From: Phytoseiulus persimilis
Lineage: Eukaryota > Arthropoda > Arachnida > Mesostigmata > Phytoseiidae
Direction of reading: 5' to 3'
Assembly: GCA_037576195.1 (NCBI GenBank)
Contig: CM075104.1
Coordinates: 10,432,211-10,496,210 of the forward strand
DNA: 64,000 nt
Below the pieces are notes generated by a model. It was not told the origin of the DNA. It searched no databases and worked only from the letters and a program-made list of their open reading frames with translations. Positions 11,715 through 24,303 of the stretch are shown here, piece by piece (positions within the stretch are counted from its first letter, which is position 1; every line of letters starts with the position of its first letter). Position numbers and translations under genes: made by a program.

Positions 11715-14700
11715 ATGCCTGTCTCGGCTGAAACGAAGGATCGGCCGACCTCCTCAGGAATCCTCCGCTCGTGGGGTCGTACTCTAAGCGACAAGGACGA
11801 TGCTTGCTCCACTCCTGGGTCATCAACGTACAAGGACAAGGAACGCGAGATCACCAAGGACTTGGTTCAGGCAAAAGCGTCGCTTGAGGGACGTCATGCC
11901 ACCCGCGAAGACAAGGACAATGAGAACATAATGCCTCCTAAATTGAAGTGAGTACCTGTCTCTGGCCTCTCGAACTCTCACGGTCGGGTGGAGGGCTCAC
12001 CGGTCACTAGTATGTTCCCGTTCAGGCATGCGAAACACGAGATCGTTAGCAAGATAGATTGAACACGACGTGGGGGAGGGGATGTCCACGGTATTAAGAA
12101 CAGCGAAGGTAGTAACGAATGGCCATATCAACCGAGACGGATACATCGGACAAAAGGCAGGCTAGTACCATCCGCTGTGATGAAAAGGTTCCCGGAGTCC
12201 AGTCGCGGACGGATTCCGTTGTTTGTACGCTCCTCCTGGTGGAGTTTTTCCCCGAACCGAATCGGAGGATCAATGAGCAACAGCTTGAATGTTTCCTAAC
12301 GGGCGCAGGTTCCATTATTTATACTTATACTCGAACTCTCGCGGCTGTTGTCGGGAGCGTTGTAGTTGACAGCGTGAAATTTGCAACCGAAGCTTCAGGC
12401 CCGCGAAAGGCCTCATGAGGAACCGATGATAGATCGTTGCAATGGAAAATGTGTGCCGTGAACGATCGAACTCAGAGGCCACGCCATAGATGCTTCGAGA
12501 ACTTTCGAGGAAAGCTTCCGTGCGGCGGCCAACTGGCGACCTCGCGCTCGAAACGGTCCAGTGGAAGGACACGAGCAGAAGGCAGAAATTATCCTCATGG
12601 CCGCCGTGGCGGGGTGGGTGACCTAATGAGGGTTGACTTCATCGCGGCTCGCTTGGTTCTACCCGAATGTTGGAGGACTTTGCACGTCGACTCGACGGGC
12701 GCTCCCATTCTGTGTCTGCCGTGTGATCTCGGCTTCTAGGGTTTCTCAATTTCGAGAGCTCAGGTTCCGCATGCTCGTGCCGAGCTCCGCAGGTCATCCG
12801 CACTTCGCAATAACTCAGGCCACCGACTCGATGACTTCGTCGGATCAAGTTCTCCGACTCGAGTGCCGCGATTCCTGCTCCTTTATTGCTATCAAATGAT
12901 CGAAGCTCATTGCGAGATCGCCAGCCCCGTGATGTCGATGTTGAGCGCGGTTCAATATCTGGAAACGGAGAACCAGCTCTATTTGTGTCGACTGGGTCGC
13001 TGGGCTCGTAGATGTGAAACTCTGTCTGATGGAGTTCAACGCCGCGCCGAGCGAGTAACTTAGCAACCTCCGATGGAGCAGCGTGGTTGCGGAGCATTGG
13101 AGGGCGTTTCCTCTCTTGGTCACAGGGAGGCACGTAGACGACAGAACGTGTTCTCCACGCAGAGGTTCCGTGCTGGCGAGGACAATAGCTGGCAGCAGCG
13201 ACAGCGGAGGCGCCGGGTCGGTCGCCGTTGCAAAGACTGATAGGGTGCGTCGTTAATTCCTCTCCATATTGAAGTAACGACGTCATTCCGAGCGTTGCTG
13301 CAGGTCAACTGGGGCCCTTCGGGAAGACTTCCCTCGTCGAAAAGCTCAGACATTATAGGAAGAATAGGGTTTCCATATCGTCAGCACGAGGAACCCACTT
13401 ACAGGGCGGGGCGATGGAGCGAGGATCGGGGGACGGAATTCGCGTTTTTTTGGGAATCGCTGGAACAGCCCGTCTGGACGGTCAGAGAGCGGACAGCAAA
13501 TCCGAACTGTCTCCATGAATTGCGTGACAATAGCAAGCATCGAGAGCACATACGTCAGGAATAGGTCTCTTTGTGGACCAAACTTGAGCTGCGTAAGCAT
13601 CAGAGGAAATCTCAGCCTTCCTCTGAACGCCGACGTTGCCGTAGCCCCCGTTCGAAAAACCGTTGAAAAATGTTCCGTATCCGTCAGGACCGATATAGCT
13701 CGCTTGGAGAGAAAACGAAGGTCGAATCGTACCGCAGGAGAAAAATCAGCTCTACGGTCGTCGGGCTAAGCAGGGCTTATCGTCAAAGGTTAAGGACATG
13801 AGATGCTGGTCACGTTGAGTGGATTGGCACACATGCATCCGTGCTGCCATCAGACGAGCAGTCGGCAGTTTGCGAGAAATCCGAGTTCGCTCTCAAGACC
13901 TTAACCGGAACTGTCACGGATCGCAAGAAACGAGCCGGGGCTGCGGGACACCGACCAACAAGCGTCTCCTAATTTCCTCTCCCCTTCTCCTCTCTCTCTT
14001 TCTCTGTAAGCTCTCGGGGAGTCCACCCTGAGACAGGTCCTCACGACGGTCGTTCGGAAAGGAACGTTTCAAACGATTGAATGAACCGACGGAACGCGAA
14101 CCGTAAGCGCGGTCATTATACCCGAACGTAGTTTCCGCCGATAATCCCGGTTGCTGCAGTTCCATTGTCTGTCGACACGGCATCACGGAATCCCTAATTG
14201 GGGAGTGGTCAACTGTTGCCCAGAGGGAAGAGAGAAAAGAAACTACAAGAGAACCACAGGGAGAACGAGGCCGGAACCACCTTCTGGACATGGAAGACTC
14301 GTATTTTCTTACTTTGAGACTCGAACTCCGACGTGCTAAGGAGGGGAATTTATCTTTCTTGCAGGCGACGGCTTTATGAACTCTTCGGAGCCATCGAAAA
14401 GGAGTTCGACAATCTCTGTCTGGAGAATCTAACATGTGAGTATCGCTTACTCTTTAGTCGACCTTGGCTCGATTATTATTCGCCGTTTCTGTCTGCCGTA
14501 TGAGCACCGCTCGCCCGTTTCAACCACTGGATCGCTTGGGTTGTGGCTGGATTCATCGAGAATTCCTCTGCCTCGCAGCTATCCATACCTGTTAGATAAG
14601 CCTGATGGCATGCGTCCCGAAGGTTTGAGTTGTAGCCTCATCGGAGTGGCGAGGATCAGCCGGATGCAGCTCCTTCGCCGATTTACTGTCACGTTCCGAG

Positions 14701-17700
14701 GAACAGTCTTCCCTGGAAGTCCCCCGTCTTGACGGGCTAGAGGCCGTCTTTTCCCCCTCTGTGCTCTGTGCCAACGGAGCCGACTGTCTCATATATTTTC
14801 CCCGGGTTGGCGAGCACTCCACAGCTCCCGCCGAAGCTTTGTACAGACGCAGGCATCCATTGAGTTTCGGTGTAGCGGTACGAACAGATTTGAGAGGACG
14901 GGCCTGGATTATGACGTGCAAACTTCAGTCACGGACGGAATCCTCCGGTATCGATGACTCGAGCCTTGAGCGCTTCCTGCCGCAGGAATTCGATGATAGA
15001 TGTCAGAGGTTTGCGGATTCGCTGGCCGACGAGCTGGCCCGCCAACGAATACGATGCCGAGTCAGTGGTCGAGTGGACAGCGGGCAAGGAGCACGCAAAT
15101 GAACCCACGCATGCCTCCGAACACGCTCGCATTCAGATTGGAGTCACTCGATCTCAGATTTCCCGTAGCGAGATCAGCTCTCTTGTGCCATCGGTGCTGT
15201 GGCGGCTCCTTGTTTATCGTCAGCTGGAACGTGCGTGCAGCACGTGACGCTTTTGGGAAATTACCGATTTTCGGTCAGTGACGACAAAACGCGGCTGCCA
15301 TCGTCAATGCGAGGCTCACCGACGAACATTGTCATAGCGAGCGTAGCGAACTCCAGCTCATGATCGAAGCCGGTGCTCCGCCGATAGGAAGTCGCTCCAC
15401 CGGAACTGCCGAAGAAGGACGTTCTTGCGCGTCCGTCGGAAACAGTCCGCCTGTTTGTTGTGACATCCCGAAGCGATGGGAGCTGTCTGAGTCTGGCGAG
15501 CCGCTCCAAAATGAGCTGCATGTCTTGTGTTGCAGTGCGTGACAGAGTGGAAATGTTGAGTGAACAGCTCCTCATGGAAAGAGGAGGTCCGTTGACGGGC
15601 CCTTCGAGTGGACATCTTCGCTCCCTTCAGCAATTGGCACAGGACTCCATAGAGACGGCTGACGGGCAAGCACAGTCAACAAAAACCAAGTCAAAACAAG
15701 GTAAGTTAATATATTGTGTCGGTCGCAATGTTGTCTTCGTATATGTGTGTGTTCGATGGGGTGATTTTGATGAGCGCCCCAATGTCGAGTGTGCAACGCT
15801 GGAGCTCATAGATCACGACGAGTGTTTCTGATGACCGGGCGAGCCGGCGGCGAGTCGGCCATCGAGCTCTGCTCTCATCAAACAGAGGTTGCTTGCCCCG
15901 TCGCTCGATTAACCACCTGCTTGTAATGAAGCGACCATCGGCTGAACCTCTTCGTCGTCTTCGCAATCGATGGGGTTGCGCAGTCGAGCTTCTATCCGGG
16001 TGGATCAAAGATTCACTCCCCCCACCCCCTAATCAGGCGAGAGGCTTGCGTGTACATCTCCTCGAGACAGGAGCGTAGTCGAAAGGAGTTCGTCCTAATT
16101 AGTTTTTCCCCATCGGCAGGGTCTCAACTGAGCCAGAAGATCAAGTCAACGTACAAACTGAAAGCTTCCACCTCGCGAATCGTCTCTTCATTCAAGACTT
16201 CTCAGCTGACGTGTACACCACTCACACGATATTCAGGTCATCGAGATGGGATCTGGGAAGTGACCTCTCCCTCGAATTCGTCGGTTCCTATCGTTGCGAC
16301 CGCCAGTGCGGGTGAGTCCAAGTTTCACGGCCCAATCAAACGTAACGAGTTCTGGTTCTCGGATCGGTCTCTCGTTTTTTTCCTTCTCGGATGCCCCGCA
16401 TGTTATCGTTCGACTTTGAGGGGCTTTCAATGTGAGCATGTCAGCGGCCCGAATCCTCCTCTCGTTGGTATCCTTTTTTCCTCTCTCGTTAACGTTTGAG
16501 CGACCTATCGCCCGACACGCCCAAGCTAAGACCTTTCCTTCTTCCCTCGTTCTACCAGATCACACAGCACGCCTATGGGACGTGGAGACTGGGGTTTGCG
16601 TGCTCCAATACTCAGGCCACGGAGGAAGCGTCAATTCGGTCCGTTTCCATCCATCGCAACAGTTGATGCTGACTGCCTCCGGAGATAAGACTGCGCACAT
16701 ATGGCGGGCGAGTCTTTTGTCTAATGCTGCCAACGTATTCGAGCCTGCCGTGAGTAGAACATTGGTCAAGCGGATCTGGGGCTCGACGAGAACTGTAGTC
16801 CTCCCAGTTCGCATGGATAGCAGTAAAAAAATATGTTTTGTTCGCCGCTGGTCGCTCATGTTCGCTCCTTCGTGATAATATCCGAGAGTGAAGTCAAGTT
16901 CGGGACGGTGGAAGATTCGGCGTTCTAGAACGAGTTGCCAATTGGATATCTCGATTCATCTTCCAAATATAGAACCGCTATTCCGAGCTAAAACACGGAG
17001 GCTACGCATGACGACGGGGGTGTCGTAGCTGCGAGCCCGTCTCGTGCATGGCGCTCCGTCAAAACCTGAGACGCGCGTCGTAGAGACTGTTCGAACTCAT
17101 TGCAGAAGTGCGTGCTCAGTTTTGCACGCGGGCGAAAATCACTGAAACTGCTACTGTAGACCAAGTTCTCTCTTGGCTGATCGCTGGTGCGGCTCGGAGC
17201 CCAAGTCGCCCCGCCGTCGCTGCTCAGAGCACAAGTCGCCGTCGCCGCCGCCTTCACCGTCTGTCGCTCCCGCAACGATCGACCGCAGGAATTTTGTCGA
17301 ACGAAACGTTCGCGAAGATGCGAACTCGATACGTCGGGAACAGCGAAGGCGTAGTGAAGATTCAAATATCAATGCGTGGGTGTGGCGCTCTTCTATTTCT
17401 TCCCGCTCCGATGCCGTTTTCGCGATGATGTAGTTTTCGATCTCTCACTTCCTTCTCGCTGCTCGTCCGAGCTGCTCTTAGCCGGTGCAGGTGGGAATAG
17501 AGTTTGATGGGACGCTGAGCTGTCGCGGCTGATGGGATTGGCTGCGCGAGGAAGTGGGATGTCTGCGGCTGCGCGTTTTCTCTTTCACCGCGCGGCAAAT
17601 AGAAACGAGTGGCAGCTGCCTCCGAAATGAGCGAACCATTAGAAGCGATGAACGGCGAGCGGCTTTAGATTTGCATAATTCTACGCATACGCTCACACAA

Positions 17701-19126
17701 CGGTGAAATTGCAAGCCAATACGTGCTGGGGAGTGAGGTCGGCGACCGCGAGGAGCGCGGGTTTTGGACGGTCACTGAAGGTAACCCACTCGTGTGCTTT
17801 CAGAAAACTCATTCTCCTGAAGACGAGATCGACAGCGCTGAACGCGACGAAGGAGATGCCCTGACAGATGCCACTTTGGTCAGAAGTCCTGTTCTGGAGT
17901 TGACGGGCCACTCGGGCGTCGTAATCGCTGCCGACTGGCTTGTTAACAGTGACCAAGTAAGAAATTCTCAGCAACGTATACTGCAGGAGTCTAGAGCGTC
18001 ACGAGCGACTAAATCTTTCTGTGATTCGATGAGGGAGAACAATTTCGTTTTCTTTCTGAACGGGGTCTGTCTTTGGCGAGAAAAAACAAAACCTGCGCTG
18101 CTTCCAGGCCATAACAGCGTCGTGGGACCGTATGGCGAACGTATACGATGTCAACACAGGAGATCTTGTCACGCAACTCATTGGACACGATCTCGAACTG
18201 ACTCATCTCGCAGCTCATCCTTCCCAGAGACTCGTCGTTACCTCATCGAAAGACACCACGTTCCGTCTGTGGGATTTCCGGGAAGCCATCCATTCAGTCT
18301 CAGTGTTCCAAGGGCACACAGAGTGAGTGGCAAGGAGCTCGAGATCTTTGTCTCATTCTCGATTTCGCCGCTGGTTCCAACCTTCGGTGCTTGTCGACGA
18401 TGCTGAATAATAAGGCGACATCGGGTTTATTGGAGAAATAGTTTCGATGCGAGGAATCTCGGGACGTCTGTTCGTCGGCTTGACCTTGTTTCATGTTCGC
18501 CAGGTCTGTGAGCTCCGTGGCGTTCACGGCCGCGGGCGATCGCGTGGTGAGTGGTTCGGATGATCGCACCGTGAAAGTATGGGAGTTGAGGAACATGCGG
18601 AGCCCGCTCTCGGCGGTCAGACTGGACTCGCCGGTCAACCGACTCTCGGTGTCGGCTCAAAACGTGATAGCCATACCTCACGACAACCGACACGTCAGAT
18701 TGTACGATCTCAACGGGCAACGCCTGGCCAGACTCCCTCGGAACAACAGAGTCGTAAGCTTTTGAGACAGTTTCTAAAATGAGTTCCATTGCGATGACGG
18801 CCCTGACCAGCATTGGATTCCGCTCCCGCGCTGCCGATACGATTGGGAAGAAATTCGAAACGAATTGGTGGAAAAGCCTCCCCGATCCCCGGAAAGAAAT
18901 CGAGCGGAACCGTTCCGAACTAACGTTCGATGCGCATTACTTCCAGGGTCATCGGCGTATGGTCTGCGCCACAGCATGGATGGGCGAGAGCTGCAAATCG
19001 AAAGTTGATCTTGTTACGTGTGGTTTCGACAAGATGTGTATCGGTTGGTCGGTTGTTCCATCGAAAGAAGCCAAGGAGCCCAAAGAGAAGGAGAAAGATG
19101 GCCAGCCCAAAAAGGACAAGGATTAG
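11715..19126 (+). CDS. WDR37: WD repeat-containing protein 37, 9 coding exons, complete
   Basis: WDR37 is a WD40 scaffold known in vertebrates as a partner of PACS proteins. Coding exons are 11715-11947, 14365-14435, 15536-15700, 16120-16311, 16559-16749, 17804-17956, 18108-18322, 18504-18753 and 18947-19126; all phases match and sum to 549 residues (human 494). In order: a variable N-terminus, a helical segment ([17 protein letters not shown], about residues 79-100), the family motif [14 protein letters not shown] (about 165-180), then WD repeats with [76 protein letters not shown] and the diagnostic [13 protein letters not shown] and [11 protein letters not shown]. It ends in a lysine-rich tail not prominent in vertebrates. 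A pyrimidine tract and AG at 11697-11698 show that an untranslated exon lies upstream. Large introns are 1 (2.4 kb), 2 (1.1 kb) and 5 (1.05 kb). Confidence 0.95.
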
Positions 19127-22100
19127 AGTACATTTATTCAATCGGGAAACGTTATACGTTGATGATGCTTCGTGATTCGAACCGGTAAACACTGATTTTG
19201 GACTCATGGCTCACTCGAGGTGAGAGCAGATCAATCGGCGGCTGCAACCGCAGAGACGGGTGATGCGATCAGATCTCATGTTGCTGCGGCTAAACCGCGG
19301 TCGATGAGGTACGTGAATCCTGCGGAAGCGCGGCGAAAACAGACCGAAGGCCCTCAGGGTCGAAACGCTGTGATGAACCTTTGTTTTGACTACAAGAATC
19401 TACATTTGATGAGGCGAACTAACATTTCGGGTTGACTGGCAAATGGAGTGCTAGCGTTTAGACAGGAGAGGGAATTCTACGATGGATTCGTCGGGGAAAA
19501 TTCATTGTGTGAAGATCGATAATATATTGCTGGAAACCATAGCGAGAAGCATGAAAAACTCAGATAGAAACGAACACCAGATACACTTATCAGGGTAGCG
19601 ATGACCTCTCGGGCCACGGACTCGTTTGTGATTTGTAGGAATGAGAAACGAAGCTGGAACTCCGCATCCCACCTACAGTCGGAATATGCATAACAGGATC
19701 ATTCTCGGCTGAATCTCGATCGGGACAGAGTAGCCGAGACTCTGAGTTCTCTCACGGTTTTCGTTGAACAGACCTGATTTTGAGATTGTGCTGTTGCGTC
19801 AGAGCTCGTCCCCAGCTCGCGAGGTCGACTCTGTCGCTCCAGCTCTCCTCGTCCGTTCGAGTAACAGCTCAAAAATATAAACTCGAACGATTATTCCAAA
19901 CTCTACAAATTATGATACTCATCAAAGCTAGAGGAAAATGGTGATCGATTTTTCGTACCCGATTCCGTTGTGGTGAGATTTAAACTTCCTGCGACGTTAG
20001 ATAGTTCGTTCAATGTGTAGGATTACTTCCCTTTAGCTCCGAACCACAGAAAGAAAATCACAGATCGTAATCACGGGTCGCAACGGTCGACACGGTTGTA
20101 GTCTGAGACAGCTATTGATAGATGTTACTCGGAGAAAAAAATCCGCCTCTTGTCCCGCCAAAGACAAGCGCGAAGCTGGCCGCCAATGGATATTTGTCGA
20201 AGATGAGTAGAACGATGTCGCCAAAGAGATTTATTTGGACGCTGAAAATGTGTCCACATGAAGAGGATTTTTTCAGCGCTACTTGATGGTATCGAAATGT
20301 GTTCAAAATTCCTGATTTTGCGGCTCTTTGCGACGCTGGAGGAAGACTCTTCCAGTAGATTGGGGATGAGAGTAATGAATAATGTATCAGCATAGAAATT
20401 ATGAATTCGATTCGACCTGTATTACTTTTCTCGAGCGATACAGACTGCCGCCTGCGCCAGATGGGGATTGGTTCAAATATGCTGGGAATACTGGTGGTTA
20501 TCCAATCTGCCCTGCTCCCAATACTCCCAACGGAGTGTGAAAAGTGTTCTGCACCGAGAGCCCCACCTTTTTTTCGTGTCCGAACTGAACGATGAGATCG
20601 ATTATTACATGTAGCTGGAAACCCCGCCAATCATCCCGCACGTGGAAGACGTTTCCGCCTCGTTAATGAAAATAATTCCGTTCAGACATTCGATTATTTT
20701 GTCGCTGCGTTCGTCGACTCTCGTGCTACTCCAGCAGCTTAGTCCTAGACGTTGTGAGGGACTCAGATCGATCATGCTGGATAGGGGGAAACATCGTCTG
20801 CGTTCAGCCATCGATTCTGTACGTAGTCTACAAGACAGGGAGGAACGTACCTCACCCAGTGAAATTCGTTGAAACCCAAGCACCTCCTATGAACAAAGAG
20901 CGTCCGAATGAGCTCCGAACAAAGTCGAATAATTACCTGAGTTCACTCTTCTATTGCATCTCGGCTGGTTTATACACTCTCCCGTATCGCCATGACAGTT
21001 CAGTACAAAAGCATTCTCATCTCAATCGAACTCTGAGAGCCCAGTATTGTAACTGATGCTTTGGAAGGTGCTCACTAGTGATCCCACCAATATCCAAACT
21101 CACGTAAGTGCACCACTCAATTCATCCTTATGTTGAAATCCGGTCAACGGCAAGGGAGTTCGTCATGGGAATTAATATTAGTGAGTGTTCATACCATGTA
21201 AATGAGTAGAGGAACGGCATAGTTACCAATAGACAGTGGAGCAACAGGATGACGTAATAATTGTAGAGAGAACAAACCCTCTGATGGCCCGGCGGAGGCA
21301 AGCAAACGCGAAGCGTCAATGAGAGATCACTGTGCTTGACGGATTCTCCACCAAACTGGCTGATAGGCACTCCCATTCGACTCCCGTGGATTTGTGCCTC
21401 GAATCTTTGTGGAACCGATGTCATCATAGCTGCACTCTACTCACATCGTCTCGTGTTTGGTTGCGAAATATCGTGACTAACAAATGAGAAAAGAGAGAAA
21501 TAAAGGTTGACGTCGAGTACAGGGATTCTACCGTTGTTATTTCATGAGATAATACATTGGGCATGATTCAATAGACGGAACGGATAAGATGCGGCCGATA
21601 AATCCCGAAATATCTCTCCGCATAGCTAGTGCTCTCTGACCTCTGAGTTGGATTGGTACCATTACTAGAGCTCATGATCGATTGGCTGTTGTTTTTAGCC
21701 CTCTGAGATTGGGACTGGCTCTCGGTTGAAGCCAACCTTGGAAATCAAGACGGTTCATCGCAGTTCAGACGATCGGAGGGTGGGGATATGGGAGCGATAT
21801 AATCTTCATAAAGCCTGAAAATCGGAGTCTAAATGTGGCTCTATGCATACCATGTCGATCGACCGATGCAGTTCATTCTGGTCGGGATTAAACGGGGGAA
21901 CGAATCCAGTTCATTCAATAATTCTTCAAATATGTCTTGATAGTTCTGAAACATGGTCGACAATTTTCCGACGGAACCTTAGTCAATTCTTCTGTTGGCA
22001 TTTTCCACAGCAAGAGACAACAGAACAAAGGACGCAGTTGCACGGTCAAAAAACATCGAAGGAAGGGAGACATCGATCCAGAGAATAGTTTCAGGAGGAT

Positions 22101-22818
22101 CTCGATTCATGCCAGTGCTCTGGGCACAATTGTCAGCTTATCCGGAACAAACTGTTCTGCTTCCACCGCTGAACAGAGCTTTGAAGCAGTTGAGCTGGGA
22201 GCGGTTCTGGTCGCAGAGGAGAGCTTTGTCGATATACGCCTTGACAGAATTAGGCCACGGAGACCACCGCTGATGGAGTCGGTTCCAAGTGTAGGTGTCC
22301 GAGGATGTACGCAACAACCTCCTGCTCGAGACTGTGATACAGCCGGCGAAGTCGCACGCGACTCGCGCAGAAACCTCAACTGTCGGACCGCGGAAATTTC
22401 TCTGCATTAGGGTGGGCCAACGAGTGGCTCGCCTTCCGATGCGTTAAGGAATGTTTTCGTCATTTTTTCGACCTGTCCTCTTCGAGGCATGGGGGCAGGA
22501 CAAAACGTGGACACGAGCTCTTCCGCTCCGTGTGGCGTTGCCTTACAGAGTTGAAACTCGATAGCCAGATCTCATCTCGGAGTCGAGAGAAACCGCCTCG
22601 AGCCTTTCCGACCTAGAAGAATCCCAATGTTCCATGTAGTTCCTTTCAATCGCTTCAGTGAATTTTGGCTTCGATTCCGCCATCTAAGCTGATCCAGCCG
22701 ATCATTCCAGAACCCCTAGGAGACACTCCAGGCCAAGTTATTTCGACGAGAAGTATGATTACTGGTTGATGCAGCCTTGTAATGCCCGAAAGCAGGCTCA
22801 GCATGCTGAGGTCGGATA
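19127..22818. other. Spacer after WDR37, no firm gene
   Basis: No recognisable protein. On the minus strand, open stretches near 20605-20883 (cysteine-containing) and 21128-21427 (containing a hydrophobic run, YYVILLLHCLLVTMPFLYSF) could be exons of an unrecognised membrane or secreted protein. Alternative frames are equally open, however, and no phase-consistent exon chain could be built. Confidence 0.4.
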
Positions 22819-23027
22819 CTCTACATCAGTGGTTCTCAAAGTGGTCGATGGCCGATCTCCGGTTCACAGAGGTGATGCCGGGGTGGATTTGACCATACTT
22901 CTTGGCGTCCACGTAGGTGAATCAAGGGGTCGACGGTCGATCCCCGGGGGACGGCAGTCCATAAACTTCAACGAAGTCGCCTAGGGAGTCGATGGGTTAG
23001 TGGAGTTTGAGAACCACTGCTCTACAT
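22819..23027. mobile_element. hAT-type MITE with 14-bp terminal inverted repeats and 8-bp target duplication
   Basis: The element spans 22827-23019 (193 bp). It begins CAGTGGTTCTCAAA and ends TTTGAGAACCACTG, a perfect 14-bp terminal inverted repeat. CTCTACAT stands directly before it (22819-22826) and directly after it (23020-23027), a perfect 8-bp target-site duplication. Eight-base duplications with CAG-starting ends are the hallmark of hAT-superfamily transposons. The interior is too short to encode a transposase, so it is non-autonomous. The intact repeats and duplication suggest a fairly recent insertion. Confidence 0.9.
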
Positions 23028-24303
23028 CATCGCTGAATCTCGTCAGGTTGTTTGATCGCTGTGCACGATCTTATTCAATCGATAGAAATGAAACCGGATC
23101 ATGTTCTTCTTTGGGTTTCGATGGAGACGGCGAGAGTGACCATGGCGTCGCAACGGCGTTGAGGCATCGAGGATCGAAACTGCCAGAAACGTAACGTCGA
23201 GGGAACAGGCGTGATTTTGTCCCGGTCATGCCGCTATCCAGGACCCGATATGACATGAGGAAGTTCAGGGGAGCAGGCGGTGAAGGCAAGCTATCATGAT
23301 CGCCGAGTTTTCGGAATCTCTATCGGCGGTTACCAACGAGACCTGTGCTCGAGGATGGTCGATCGAGCCTGCCCGAAATTAGGCCCAAACATGGAATGAC
23401 TGGTCATCGTATCAAAATCGGATTCAAGAGGTTTAGTTCCAAACCACAGGTATTCCGAATGATTGATCTCCTCCGCACTCGAATCCGTCAAGGCGACGAG
23501 TCAGGCGGCTGTGAGAGGAAACACGCCCATGCTCGAGGGACGGCTTGGGCAGGAAAAAGTCACGAGATAACTCAGTCGGAACCTGAAGTCGCGAATCGAC
23601 GAGTGAGATGCTTGAGGGGCTCAGTGCACTGATGGATTTGCGACGATTCTCCTCGGCCCCCCTGGGGCGAGAGGTGAGATATCATAGATCGCTGAGGCCA
23701 CTGCAGACGACACCTCAGAAAGGCGACTTTGCTCGAGGGTTCCGAAAGTGTTTTCCGAGAAGCCGGATGAGGGCAGCCAGAAGAACGTGAAGCACCTGAG
23801 ATGTGACTTGGTCAAACCTCTTTCCCGCGTCAAGTTCGAGGCTCCTCCTGAGTCGTCCTCCATGCGAGTCCTGCACTAATATCTATCTATCCAGGAATCA
23901 CATTGTTGATCGAACATTGTCACCTTCCGTGGGGAACCTACTTGACTTGAAGGTGGTCATCCCGAATCTGACGTGCAGCAATCTGGAAACCTGATCGCAG
24001 TGTTCGCCGATTGCCTTTGTTTTCGTTGGAAGGAATAACTCGATTGGCGCGAAACCGTCCGCCGTTGCTCAAACGAGGGCGTCTTCTCTTCGAATTTACA
24101 CGCGTCAATTTATTCTGGATCGGCTAGCAAGAGGAACGAGCGTGCATAGTGATTCTGTCGCAAAGCTGGCCCTCCCGAATCGTTTCACGTGGGGAGGTGT
24201 CCTTGTTCACATCGTTTTCACCTGATTCTTGTGTTGGTGTGTGGGTAATCCGTTCGCGCGGCGCCGCCGCACCGTCGCATTGCTTCGAACACGCTACTGG
24301 AAA
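23028..24303. other. Spacer and probable promoter region of maelstrom
   Basis: No coding signal. It should contain the promoter and 5' untranslated sequence of maelstrom, but no TATA box or initiator could be singled out with confidence. Confidence 0.4.

Noticed and set aside
12639..13286. Minus-strand frame of 215 codons
   Set aside because: It lies in WDR37 intron 1, overlaps open frames on the other strand, has a low-complexity Arg/Ser composition, and has no homology or splice context.
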